Under the pieces are notes generated by a model that was given only the letters and a program-made list of their open reading frames with translations, did not search any database and was not told the origin of the DNA. The position numbers were made by a program, and so were the translations under genes. Source: Megalonaias nervosa (Eukaryota > Mollusca > Bivalvia > Unionida > Unionidae). From it: DNA of 64,000 bases. Of the stretch, positions 53,664 to 64,000 are shown piece by piece (positions within the stretch are counted from its first letter, which is position 1; the number at the start of each line of letters is the position of its first letter). The stretch is from positions 1 through 64,000 of the forward strand of contig JAECUM010003674.1 in the NCBI GenBank assembly GCA_016617855.1. Reading direction: 5' to 3'.

Positions 53664-55600
53664 TTCAACATTTAAGGCATGCTAACATGCCTAGATTATG
53701 GCTAAATCATTGTGTAATAAATCCATTATGACAATATTGACTTCCCTCTTGTAATCCATATAGTTACTATACATTACACTATGGATAATAATACTTAGTA
53801 TCCTACACAAGTAAGTCCAAATATATCCATAATGATGACACACACGTGATTATTTTAATCAGGAGGGAAGGAAATCATTCTTGAATATGGACACTGTTTC
53901 AATCCTCATATCCTAAGGTGTTGAAATCCACCCTATCAGCTGGCAATGACAGAAGGACTGTACTGTACCCAATCAATGCTCCACTGCTCCCAGTAAATGA
54001 CTTGGAGCTATTTTTTGCCATGGCTCTCCTGATTGGGTATAAAAGCACAAACTGGCAGCAATATCTTTAAGATCAAAACTTCTGGACAATACAGTAGCAC
54101 CTGTTAAATTACACTAATTAGACAATGGCTGTCTCGATTAACAACAATGTGCTGTGCTCTCTGTTGCATGGAAAGGAATATAAAGCAACTGCCTGTATCA
54201 CTGTTATATTTATTTTCATGATGCAATTTTAAAAAGTGGAATGGCTTCTTTCAAAGATCCATATATATTGATCCAACAGTTGCTAATTTCAAATAAAATT
54301 TGTCTCAACAATAGGGATTGTTTTAACAATCCAACAGTACAATGCTTCTCCAAATCTGAGTTTTCACTTTATTGTTCATAAATTGGACAATCAGTACAAA
54401 TTTCCAATTTTTGACACACATACAAAATATTCCACCTCCATATTCCAAGACGAATTTACTGAACCACACAAACTTTTGTTCAAAGTAAAATTAGTATTGT
54501 AGATCTACACTGGAAACTATTATCCTAACCAAGGCATATTTTTCATTCAAGCTGCTGCAGACCCTACCAGTCCCATAAGAAAATATCCAGTTCTGAAGCT
54601 GCTCTCTTAAGTACCATTAACAAAAGCTGACCTGGTCAGTCAAGATTAAATCTGTCCACATCATTGATACTTTCTCAGGAGAAATTTGTAATGACTGACA
54701 GGTTGTAGTCACCCATTCTTAAGCTTGAAAATCAATCCTCTGTTGGTTATTTCCCCACAGAAACTGCTTGCTAATTGATAGTGCACAACTTCCCCCTATT
54801 ACAGCATATATGACTTCCTCAGTCATTAGATATTCCCACCAAGCAATCTTTTCAATCAATTATCTCTGCAAAGGACAGAAAATGAGGACAACATTGGACA
54901 CAAAGGCCTAGAGGCCTTTTGAGGTCTATATATAACTGTGCACAAATGTTTTTTTTTTTTAAATAATGCCTGTATTTGCAGAGTTTGACAAAGTCAATAA
55001 TACTTCAGTTACTAAAGATTAGTATCCATACTACTAGTGCTGCTGTAGTAGTGTAGTAACCATTGAATGAGTACTAGTACATAAAATATAAATTAGAAAG
55101 ACTCTAATCTATGCAGACTCTCTTGATCATTCTGTTCCTTTAGTTACAGCTGTTTCCTTGTGCTTACAATACCTCCTATATTTATATCACAAAAGTTATT
55201 ATCCACTGACATGTACTTTCAATTTTTAATAAACCACAAATAAAAGCAAATCATTCAACAGTCCTTTGTCTATCTTCTCTCAGACAAAAGAATCAGCATG
55301 GGCCTTTTCTCTCTGTCTGATAAAAGATCCAATTTAGCAACTGTCTTAACTTCCCAGACTGGTCCTTATACTTCTGTGTATCAAATTTAAGGTTATGCTT
55401 TTCTGAAAAGAACAGTGCTGATAAGATAAAGTGGAATCATTGACTGAATTAATAGTGGTCTGTTTATTTTCTGGGTCTTGTAACCTCCAGATGTTACACA
55501 AAATCACAGTATGCTTAAACTGTAATTCATGCATAAAACTACAAAGAGTACCAGTCAATCTCTCTTCAATAGGCACAAATTAGATAAAGTAGATAAGATA
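53664..55600. other. 5' flank / likely 5' UTR and promoter side of the Tiam/Sif exon 1
   Basis: No TATA box at a useful distance on the minus strand. A palindromic E-box CACGTG lies at 53843-53848, about 180 bp upstream of the start codon; its function is unknown. The rest, to 55,600, is AT-rich with a T-run near 54950 and no recognisable repeat family or exon. Confidence 0.4.
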
Positions 55601-55808
55601 TACCATATATACTCACTTATAAGTCGAGATGAACTGAAAACAACTTCTGTAGCATTAAGTGCCTGCAGATCAGGGTTTATACTGTTTGTTCTATTGATTA
55701 CACCTAAGAAACTGCACAGACCCGTATCTGCAGGCACATTATGCAACAGCAGATCTGGGTCTGTGCATTTTGCAGTTTGGCTCATCTTGTAAGCAAATAT
55801 ATAACGTA
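55601..55808 (+). mobile_element. Three-way-junction MITE, copy 13
   Basis: Complete. TACCATATATACTCACTTAT start, left arm ending CTGCAGATCAGGGTTTATAC, linker GTTCTATTGATTACACCTAA, right arm GCACAGACCCGTATCTGCAG paired with CAGCAGATCTGGGTCTGTGC, end AAGCAAATATATAACGTA. Confidence 0.9.
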
Positions 55809-55874
55809 CCAGAGAGTCTCCTTTACTGGTCCTACATCACTAAGAAAAAGCTTTTCCCTCTAATGTATGTATTA

Positions 55875-56615
55875 CAGTCCGAGTCTGTTAACCCGTTTGT
55901 TTGTACCCCCCTACCGATTTCAATAAGGGAAACCTTTATTTTGATAAAAAGTGCAAGGAACTTAGTCAATTCATTCATTGATTTATATTTTCTAACCCGA
56001 CTGTGAGTAGAATGGCCATAACACCGTCATCGTCTGCGCGTTTCATGCTTAACGGAAGTTTTCAATATAATAGACAGACATGCTCGAGATCCATTTCCAG
56101 TTCCTGGACAAGTCCATTTTCAGCAAAGGGGTGTGTGCACGACTATAGATGTACATACATATGTCATCTGCTTCCGATATTTACAGTGTCGAATCAAGCA
56201 AAGGAAAAGAATGACAACAACAAATTTGCCTTTCACGTGAATTTAACAAGCGGTTTCATTAATATGTTCATGTGTGCAAAGGGATATAATTCCAAACTCT
56301 CAACATTATGGTAATTTACAGAATTATCTGGCAATTGCCGAACTGGATGAACTACATCATTATGTTGTCTGATGGAAATAAACTAGCCCATAGTGTACGC
56401 AATATGGCGCCGTGTTAGTATGGAAAGTCCGTTAAGCGTGAAAGGTGCAAGTGGATGCCAGTATTAGTGCCACTCTGGTCACAGTCAGGTTAGAAATTAT
56501 AACTCAGTGATTCAATTGACTAAGTTCTGTGCACTTTTTATCATATTAAACGTTTTCGTTATTGAAATCGGTGGGGGGGGGGTTTACAAACAAACGGGTT
56601 AATGGACTCGGACTA
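55875..56615. mobile_element. 741-bp Tc1/mariner-like MITE with about 140-bp terminal inverted repeats
   Basis: The left end CAGTCCGAGTC, TTAACCCGTTTGTTTGTA, CCGATTTCAATAA and AGTGCAAGGAACTTAGTCAA recurs in inverted form at the right end (...GGTTAATGGACTCGGACTA). The inverted repeats run to CTAACC(C/T)GACTGTGA, about 140 bp each. It is flanked by TA dinucleotides (55873-55874, 56616-56617), as for Tc1/mariner and other TA-targeting elements; the CAGT start fits. The interior is more CG-rich (TCATCGTCTGCGCGTTTCAT, ATGGCGCCGTGTTAG) than the surroundings. The 103-codon plus-strand frame at 56003 overlaps a terminal repeat and resembles no transposase. Confidence 0.9.
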
Positions 56616-56859
56616 TAGTCAGATGTTTTCCCCTTTTCTCCTCCCCCCATCACAAACACACCTATTCTGCCCTAACAGAGTTAGTATTGAAGTTTCACAG
56701 AAATAAAGTCTTGCTGTTGATTTTGTAAGTTAAAGCATCTCGAAAAGTCAATGTTATCACTAATCTTCCATTATTTTAATAACTAAACAGTACACACACA
56801 CACTTGGTCAGTTTCTCTGACTCCATGCACAGTGCTTTGCCATGTTTAAACTTTGCTGT

Positions 56860-57190
56860 GGAACCTGTCTCTCCTGGACAAAGAGGATAAGTGGACAATT
56901 CCAACCATGCAGTTGAGCCTGTTTCTCCTGGCCAATGAGAACAGTGGACAATTCTGCCCATGCAGTGGAAACTCATGTCTCTCCTGGCCAATGAGAACAG
57001 TGGACAATTCTGCCCATGCAGTGGAAACTCATGTCTCTCCTGGCCAATGAGAACAGTGGACAATTCTGCCCATGCAGTGGAAACTCATGTCTCTCCTGGT
57101 CAATGAGGACAGTGGACAATTCTGTCCATGCAGTGGAAACTCATGTCTCTCCTGGCCGATGAGAACAATGGAGAGTTTCAACCATGCAGT
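56860..57190. repeat. 56-bp minisatellite, about 6 copies
   Basis: The unit joins GCAGTGGAAACTCATGTCTC, TCCTGGCCAATGAGAACAGT and GGACAATTCTGCCCAT. The central three units are identical. A second, more diverged block of the same unit lies at about 57690-57870, beyond SINE A copy 5. Open frames on both strands derive from it. Confidence 0.93.
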
Positions 57191-57335
57191 TGAACTACTC
57201 AAGACATCCATTATCTTAATAACAAAACAGTATTTAAAGTGATATTTTGTCTACATTTTTGTGTTTTAAAATTGTTCTTTGTTTGTCATCTGCAATCAAA
57301 AAGGGATCTGTAGACCTCAAAAGCACTTGGTCAGT

Positions 57336-57634
57336 GACCACTCTGGTGGCTTAAGAGGTTAAAGAGCATCTGTCTCAGATGCGTGAGGTTGCGAGTTTGA
57401 ACTATGGCCTAGTCATAACAAAGACTTGTAAAAATGGTACTACCAGCTGCCTCACTAAGGTGCTCAGCATTAAAAGGTTAGTGTTAGGACTGGTCAGCCT
57501 GGTGTCAGGATAATGTGACTGGGTGGGACATGATGCTATATATCTGTGGCATCATGCCCCAGTGCTACACATCACTATAAACTGCCACATTGCAGATATC
57601 TTAGGTAGATTTAAAGCTACATTAAAAATCCAAA
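57336..57634 (+). mobile_element. SINE family A, copy 5
   Basis: GACCACTCTGGTGGCTTAAG head, degenerate B box (GAGTTTGAACTAT), body AAAGACTTGTAAAAATGGTA and GGTGTCAGGATAATGTGACT, 3' end AAAGCTACATTAAAAATCCA. It is followed by (CTCTCC)n/(CA)n in place of a defined tail. Confidence 0.87.
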
Positions 57635-57870
57635 TCTCTCCCTCCCTCCCTCTCTCTCTCTGACACACACACACACACACACACACACAATGAAAATAAT
57701 GGAGAATTCTGACCATGCAGTGTCTCTCCTGGCCAGTGAGAATAATGGAGTGTTCTGACAATGTAGTTGAACATGTCTCTCCTGTCTGATGAGAACAGTG
57801 TGGAATTATGACCATGCAGTGGAACCTTTCCCTCCTGGCCAATGAGAACAGTGGGGAATTCTGAGGGGTT
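57635..57870. repeat. CT/CA microsatellite and second block of the 56-bp minisatellite
   Basis: A CTCC/CT-rich run at 57636-57662 and (CA)n at 57663-57689 are followed by three diverged 56-bp units with ATGTCTCTCCTGTCTGATGA and AATGAGAACAGTGGGGAATT. Confidence 0.88.
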
Positions 57871-58249
57871 TTAAGAGATTCATTTGAAACCCCTTCCATT
57901 TTCTGCTAAAATTTAGTGAAAAATGGAAATGAGGCCAATATTGTGAGCAATACTAATAACTCTTTTTAGGCAAAACTACTTCTGATGCTTCATCATCCAT
58001 TTTGCTACTGCAATAATCTTGAATACTCAACTAAGTGATAACAATTTTCTAATGCATTTAGTTGCTTATTGGTCACTGTAGAGTTTATGAACAAAATAGG
58101 CCTTCCAGCTTTGTACAAGCCAATATTGTATTGTCTTCTGTCAAATTAGCTTGTTGCCAGAATAAATATTTTCATTTGGTGGCAAAAATCTTGTTAATTC
58201 TTATTCCATTTTAGCTAAGCACATTTCTGGTGTCAGAGGTAGGTTGATG
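57871..58249. other. Nothing recognisable
   Basis: AT-rich spacer without repeat or coding signal. Confidence 0.6.
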
Positions 58250-58471
58250 TATTGTATATACTTGCTTATGAGTCAAGTCAAACTATAAACAACAAAGATC
58301 CATATCTGCTATAGCAATAATGAGTCTGCAGATCTGGGTCTATGTCATTTGTTCTACTGAGTATTCCTAATAAACTGCACAGACACAGATCTGCCAGTGC
58401 ATTATGTGACAGCAGATCTCGGTTTGTGCATTATGCAGATGGGCTTGTCTTTCAAGCAAGTATAGAATGTA
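58250..58471 (+). mobile_element. Three-way-junction MITE, copy 14
   Basis: GTATATACTTGCTTATGAGT start, linker TTGTTCTACTGAGTATTCCT, right arm CACAGATCTGCCAGTGCATT and AGCAGATCTCGGTTTGTGCA, end GGGCTTGTCTTTCAAGCAAG. Confidence 0.85.
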
Positions 58472-60165
58472 TGTATAGTGATTTACTTCACTACAGCTCA
58501 AGACTGGCTATATAGTCTTGATCAAAAGTTCTAAAAATGTAAAGATACAGAGTTGCAAAAACTATCCTTTCTGAGAGATAAAAATCTTCCAAATGAATGT
58601 ACTGGTAAACATTACTCCTACCAGATAAAAGGAAATGAAGCTAGACTTCACAAAAAGTTGTGGTGTGGTGATTATTCAAAAAAGTAATAAAATTCAGCAG
58701 GTAAAATCCAACAACCATGCATTTGCTTATGATTTTCCATAATCAAATATAAATGATCATAGTTTTCTTTTCAACTGTTCAACTTTCTGGGATGAAATCT
58801 TTCCAGAACAAAGTGTGAATACTGTAACACTTTCCAAGTAATTATAGCCTTTAATACAATCTTCTACTGGTTACTACAAACCAAGCAACAACAAGGCCTA
58901 TGAAAAATGTGCCAATAAACAAGTTAATTTACCATTCACCTTTATGGGATATAAGCAACCTAACCATTAACAAGTATGCAAGATAAACGCTCATGTGAAT
59001 GGTACACTAAATGCCTCTTTCCTATTCCTCAGTGCAGGCACTTTGCAAATACTAAAATTTATGTACAGAAACCATTATTTTCTTATTTAGACATAACTTA
59101 CTATAAAATTTATGTTATTCTGCAAAATCCATTTTTTTTTCAAGTCACAATAACCTTGATCTTTGGGCTTTTCAACCTGAAATCAACTGACAGTGTGTAG
59201 GCCCTCTGCAAACTTTGGTTAAGGCCTAGAACTTAAAGTTATAATGGAAAACCAGTTTTTCTCCCAGTCCCTGGGATTCTGACTTTGAACCCCAAAATCA
59301 TGAGGCTTCTTTGTTACTTTCTTTCAGTGACCTTGATATTTGAACTCCAAATTAATAGGCTTCTTCCTAACCCAAGTTCAAGCCATCCAGTGTTTGTTCC
59401 AGGTCTTCAATGTAAAATTAATGTCATAATACAGAAATCATTTTTCTTCTTTCAGTCACATTGATTCAGACCTTTAACAATTTCATCCCAAAACCAATAG
59501 ACTCCATTCTTACCAAATGTGTGAAAGGTCACCCACAAACTATGCTGAAGGTGTATGGTTGATGACTGAAATGTTTGTGCACAAAACCATTTTTCATCTT
59601 TCAGCCATAAATGACCTTGAACTTCGATTTTTATAACATCTTTATAACATCAAATTAAAGCTTCATCCTTATACCAAGTGCAAGCCATCCGCAAAATCTG
59701 TCCTAATTACCAGCACTATTTAAAAGATATATAAATAGGCTATAAACTAGGTTAAAAGGAGTCCATGAAAGGGACAATTGGTCTACTGGCTTAAAAGAAT
59801 TTACAGTAATTCAAGATAGACCATTTCTTGTACAAATCTAATGTTAAGGAATTCATACAGATGCTATGTCATCTCTACAACATCATTATAATTAATTAAT
59901 TATAAATAATTATAACTATTTAATTATGTCTTATGGCAATGTGCTATTGAAAGTCACTTAAAGTGGCCTGCAATGACAACCTTGTTTATATTATTATTGC
60001 TGACCTACTTCTTAACTACCTTTTAGTTTATCTTTCTTCTTGCAAGCACAGGTGCAAGGATTTGATTCTGTCTATCATCAACTTGCTGTTTCACTTTTCA
60101 GTTCAGTTATCTGTCTTCATGATCTTATTGTCCTGCTGCCATCCCCTCCCCCTGCTATACATAAA
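58472..60165. repeat. Diverged 'tgaccttga' interspersed repeats and unique sequence
   Basis: 59,130-59,750 carries repeated phrases such as AATGACCTTGAACTTCGAT, CAAGCCATCCGCAAAATC and 'aatttcatcccaaaaccaatag', as at 1.45 kb and 46.2 kb. An AATTAATTAATTATAAATAA run lies at about 59890. No gene. Confidence 0.58.
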
Positions 60166-60386
60166 TACCTTATATAATTGCTTATAAGTCAAGTCAAACT
60201 GCAAACAACAAAGATCCTGATCAGCTGTAGCATAATGCACCTGCAGATCATGGTCGATCTTGTTTGTTCCACTGAATATATATAACAAACTGCACAGACC
60301 CAAATCTGATGGTACACTATGCATTGGTGGATCTGGGTCTATGCAGATTACAGTTAGACTTGTCTTATAAGTTAGTACATACAGTA
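60166..60386 (+). mobile_element. Three-way-junction MITE, copy 15
   Basis: TACCTTATATAATTGCTTAT start, left arm GATCAGCTGTAGCATAATGC, linker TTGTTCCACTGAATATATAT, right arm AACTGCACAGACCCAAATCT paired with GTGGATCTGGGTCTATGCAG, end TACATACAGTA. Confidence 0.86.
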
Positions 60387-60974
60387 TCTACCAATAAAGA
60401 CCATTTCTTCTTTTAGATTGCTGAGTACTAAAATTCATATTTGATATTCTTGAGAAACTCCGACATACCAAATTTGGTAACAAAACTCTTTCTTATGTTG
60501 GAATTAAAATGTCCACAAGATACCTGTTAGTCCATGAAAAAAAATTCTGTATCATTGTCTTTCATCTTGAACCTGATATCATGGAGAGAAGATTGCCTAA
60601 CTTGTGTCAGACAAGACCAAGATAAAGCCACATGCCAAGTTGGGTTAAATTTTAGGCAATATCTTTTTGAAAAAAAATGAACTTATTGAGCATTGTTATT
60701 CAAGGTCATTGTTCAGATATATCCACAAACTGTTTTAAATAATAAAAATCCATACTTGTTTGTGTTATCATGCTTACAAGCCCACTACAGCTGAAACCCA
60801 CCACAGCTGAAACCCACTACAGATGAGGCCCACTACAGCTGAAACCAGATACAGCTGAAAAACACTACAGCTGAAACTAGTCAAGACCTTTGATCTTAAA
60901 ATCAGTGTTAGAGTGCTGACTATTGACTTGTTCAATCAAATACCACTTAACTGAATGTCCAGTCAAAATTCACT
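60387..60974. other. Spacer with a 16-bp tandem repeat
   Basis: 60,778-60,880 holds about six units of CCACTACAGCTGAAAC, partly degenerate. The rest is unique-looking. Confidence 0.8.
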
Positions 60975-61195
60975 TGCCATATATAGCTCACCTGTAAGTC
61001 AAGTCAAACTGCAAACAAAACATAGTATGATCTGTCATAAGATAATGTGCCTGCAGATCAGGGTCTATGCTGTTTTTTCTATTGATTACTCCAAACAAAC
61101 TGTACAGATCCGGATCTGCCAGCACATTATGCGATGCAAGATCTGCGTCTGTGCAGTTTGCAGATGGGCTCGACTTGTAAGTGAGCATATATCAT
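60975..61195 (+). mobile_element. Three-way-junction MITE, copy 16
   Basis: GCCATATATAGCTCACCTGT start, linker TTTTCTATTGATTACTCCAA, right arm GATCTGCCAGCACATTATGC, end GATGGGCTCGACTTGTAAGT and GAGCATATATCA. Confidence 0.86.
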
Positions 61196-61687
61196 ATGAA
61201 CTGTACAAGTCACTCTGTTCATAAGACCACTGAAGTACAAAAATGCAAGTAATGACCAATCACAATCCAAGGTCAATTTAGTCACATTTTTTTAAGGCTG
61301 GAATAAATACATAAGTGCAGATAAATTGATGGACAGATCTGTGCCATTCAGTAAGAACCAATTAAATATTTCAAGTGTTTTAGTGAAAACCACATTTCAA
61401 TTCATACAAGAGGAACAGTGATAATAATATTTTCAAGATGGTCACTATGGTACTGTGCTGGCAGTCAGATGAACATCATTTTCCTATTGCTACATATTGC
61501 TCTAATACTGTTTTTATGAAAATCCAGTTCAATAAGATCTTTTTAGGAGAAGTAGCCATATAAAGATTTTCAGGATGGCCATTCTTAAGCAGTCATTGTG
61601 GAGATTAGATTTCAATATATGGGAATAACTATCTACTGCACGAAAGAATTTTTTTTTTTTAAATGTTGGCATGACAATTCATTTGTG
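61196..61687. other. Spacer; degenerate 'caagatggccact' words
   Basis: TTTTCAAGATGGTCACTATG at 61430 and similar words at 61570, 62950 and 63070 suggest another old interspersed repeat. No gene. Confidence 0.5.
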
Positions 61688-61937
61688 GGGGCCCCGAGTG
61701 GCTGAGTGGTCTAAAGCACTCACCGTTGTGGATCACTGCCATCTCATCTCTGTCTGTGTGGGTTCGAGTCTCGGGCTCAGCCAATGTGGTTATGTGAGAA
61801 AGCTTGCCAGTGGCTTCTTGTGGGTCGGTGGTTCTTTCTGGGTTCTCCCGGGTTCTTCCTCCACCATTAATACTGGCCTCCATGTACAGCCTATCTTGTG
61901 CTGAAAAATGGCGTTAAACCCTATAACAACAACAACA
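61688..61937 (+). mobile_element. SINE family B (RUDI-like Meta-SINE type), copy 2, with perfect target duplication
   Basis: 250 bp flanked by TCATTTGTG (61679-61687 and 61938-61946). tRNA-like head: acceptor halves GCCCCGAG / CTCGGGCTC pair, A box TGGCTGAGTGG, B box GGTTCGAGTCTCG. Body GGTTCTTTCTGGGTTCTCCC, GTTCTTCCTCCACCATTAAT, 3' end AATGGCGTTAAACCCTATAA then (CAA)n. The GGCGTTAAAC end and the 'tcctccacca' body recall bivalve RUDI-type Meta-SINEs; that comparison is from memory. Intact boxes and a perfect duplication imply a recent insertion. Confidence 0.93.
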
Positions 61938-63331
61938 TCATTTGTGAGAGGTAGGTGTTACAAGATTTGTCAAATTTAGGAGGAGACATTTATTTTATTT
62001 TATTTATAACCATCTACATGGAGTGAAGTGTTCCAGTCAAATTCATATGTCAATATGACCATCGCTTCAAGAAGAGTAGCGCAGAGATCCTAAAATTGCT
62101 GTATTTGCTAGACACATTTGCCAGAAGACCTGAAAACTGTCAAATAATCATTTTCTGTCAACTTCACATCACACACTGGAAATAAGGTGTAATCATTAGA
62201 TTTGTTTGGTCATTATGTTTTCTCAGTTTTTGTTTCTCAAAATAATCTATAGCCGCAAAGCACACAAGAAATGAGATGTGAAAGCTTATTTCCTAGACTA
62301 ATCAAAGTCGCAGCCCCAGGGTCTGTGCATTACATATTGCATCAGTTCCTGATACCATGTTTTCAGCACTATATTCTCAGCACATCTGACCTTTAGAACA
62401 AAACAGGTGTAGCCTAGGCTGAAATTAAAATATACAATATAACTAGCAGGAACAATTAACCTTTATCCTCCTCCTCCATGACTTGTTTTTGGACCTGATT
62501 AAATAAAACTTCACTATGAAATTTGCTGAAATGCCTGTCTGAATTAGGTTTTTGTGGTATGCTAGTTGTCAAATAATAATTTTGTAAAAAGAAAAAGTAG
62601 ACTGGAATGAAATCCTGCTGTTGGGTGAAATTTGATAGTATAATTTGTTGAAAAAAACCCATAATTTTTTAAAAATAAACAATTAATTTGGGAAGAACAG
62701 TGAAAACTAGAAGGTTAATACTAACACAAACCAGCAGCACTTCTGCAACCCAAAATGAAACATTTTTTTGTACATTTAATAATTAGGTATATGTTTGTGT
62801 TTCTTTTGGACATAACTTTCATACCATTTAATGTTTCTTATAATAAATTTCACAAATATGTGGCTGCCATGGTGATGCTCAGGAAATAATGTCCAGAGAG
62901 AGCCATTAGAATTTAGGGACCCTGGAGTAGTGATAATACATTTTTTCGAGATGGCCACCATCAATCTGCACCAGTGCTATTTAGGACAAACATGATGAGA
63001 TGTCTTTTACTGAAAACCTCTTGTCAGTCTACTACCATCCATTCAGTAGGATAAGATATAAGAATTTCAAGATGACTATCACAGAGGCCATATTGGATGA
63101 CTTATGGACATTATTTCATTTAGGATCAGAAAAAGTCTTTATGTGAAAACTCCAATTGTCAATGTGACCAGCCATCTATGAGGAGAAACATTAAACAGAT
63201 TGTCAAAATGTCTGCCATGGTGGCTACATTAGACATGCCATTTTCATTTGCAACCAACCAGATCTTTGGGTTGAATGTGATGAAATCGTTATGTGGCAAT
63301 CATTTAAGTGGTTAAGGAAGAGAAAGGATAA
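61938..63331. other. No gene; possible old interspersed repeat in second half
   Basis: 62,860-63,260 has repeated 'gatggccaccat', 'agatgactatcacagagg' and 'ccatggtggctacatt' words like those at 61.4-61.6 kb. The earlier part is unique-looking. Confidence 0.5.
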
Positions 63332-63552
63332 TACCATCTATATTCATTTATAAGTCTAGCACAACTGCAAACTGCACAGACCCAGATTTGCTGGCACATT
63401 ATGTGCCAGCAGATCTGGGTCTGTGCAGTTTGTTAGGAGTAATCATTAGAACCAACAAGACAGACCATGATCTGTAGATGCATTATGCTATGGAAAATCA
63501 GGATCTTAGTTGTTTGCAGTTTGCCTCGACTTATAAGTGAATAAATATGGTA
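63332..63552 (-). mobile_element. Three-way-junction MITE, copy 17 (best inverse copy)
   Basis: Complete: TACCATCTATATTCATTTAT start, then a near-perfect hairpin AACTGCACAGACCCAGATTT, GGCACATTATGTGCC, ATCTGGGTCTGTGCAGTTTG, then linker TAGGAGTAATCATTAGAACC, second arm, and end CTTATAAGTGAATAAATATG then GTA. Confidence 0.9.
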
Positions 63553-64000
63553 AACCTGCACTAATTAATTAGTTAATGAAAGGTCATCACATAAGATCTT
63601 CTGGTTTATGATCTAAGAAAAACAGGAAAAAATCCTTCAAGTAAAGGATCAAGGACTCCTATTAAAGTTTTTTAGTAACCAAAATCATGATCCATCTGAA
63701 TGAATCATCAACATAAAGCATAAATAAATACTAACATGTATGCTTCTGATTACAGGTAGCAAACTTTCCTGTGTAAAATTTTAAAATCCTCCTGAAATCA
63801 CATCTTATTTTATCCTTGCATTTTTAAACCAAGGGAACAACAAGACTGCAAAATAATAAAACCATTGTTTATAGCAAAAATGCAAGTTGAACACTATGTA
63901 TTCACACTAATTACAGAACAGTTTTATTTGAACACTATGTATATATTGCTAATTACAGGACAGTAGTAAAGCTGACAAATTCACATATTTTTGGTCAAGA
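63553..64000. other. Nothing recognisable
   Basis: AT-rich sequence to the window end. The word TGAACACTATGTAT occurs twice at about 63,890-63,945, perhaps the start of another small repeat. Confidence 0.55.

Noticed and set aside
54037..54044. TATAAAAG as a core promoter near exon 1
   Set aside because: It is on the plus strand, pointing away from the Tiam/Sif gene, and no exon follows it.
56003..56314. 103-codon plus-strand frame in the Tc1/mariner-like element
   Set aside because: It starts in the inverted repeat, has no DDE/DDD residues in a recognisable setting and is too short for a transposase.
56776..57899. Minus-strand frames of 60-115 codons with repeated GQERH-type peptides
   Set aside because: Products of the 56-bp minisatellite and the adjoining SINE/microsatellite.

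Overview
This is a stretch of animal (metazoan) nuclear DNA, AT-rich and very rich in repeats, most likely from a mollusc and probably a bivalve. The reasons are the spliceosomal gene structure, tRNA-headed SINEs whose 3' part resembles the Meta-SINE/RUDI type known from bivalves, degenerate 'cataactcc' and 'gaccttgacc' interspersed repeats of the mollusc kind, and a very high load of minisatellites. The species cannot be named from the window.

One protein-coding gene is supported. On the minus strand, eight exons between 53,663 and 11,530 read through seven canonical GT-AG introns in a single continuous frame (1,100 nt, 366 codons plus 2 nt). They encode the N-terminal part of a Tiam/Still-life (Sif) family Rac guanine-nucleotide exchange factor: a short alternative-type N-terminus starting at 53,663, a Ser/Gly-rich and acidic linker, and the whole PHn-CC-Ex (PHCCEx) module. 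The Ras-binding, PDZ and catalytic DH-PH parts are not visible and presumably lie left of the window. Intron 1 is about 24.5 kb.

Nearly everything else is repeat. (i) A 5'-truncated, frameshifted CR1/L2-like LINE (18,105-21,241) sits inside a 46-bp minisatellite. (ii) There are three tRNA-headed SINE families, here called A, B and C. One B copy has a perfect 9-bp target duplication, and one A copy is split by a TTAA-flanked MITE. (iii) A roughly 215-bp MITE family is present in 17 copies. Its long terminal inverted repeats enclose two further internal hairpins, so each copy could fold as a three-way junction. A different element (40,991-41,359) has the same terminal 16 bases. (iv) A 741-bp Tc1/mariner-like element with about 140-bp inverted repeats lies at 55,875-56,615. 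(v) There are more than twenty tandem arrays with units of 16-100 bp.

The most interesting pattern is that several arrays can be traced to a single-unit paralogue elsewhere in the window: 8.03 kb versus 11.9-13.2 kb; 43.3 kb versus 50.6 kb; and two copies of one element that expanded different internal segments at 16.7 kb and 43.6 kb. The window therefore contains both the unexpanded and expanded states of several minisatellites. No CRISPR array, operon, functional tRNA, rRNA or viral gene was found.
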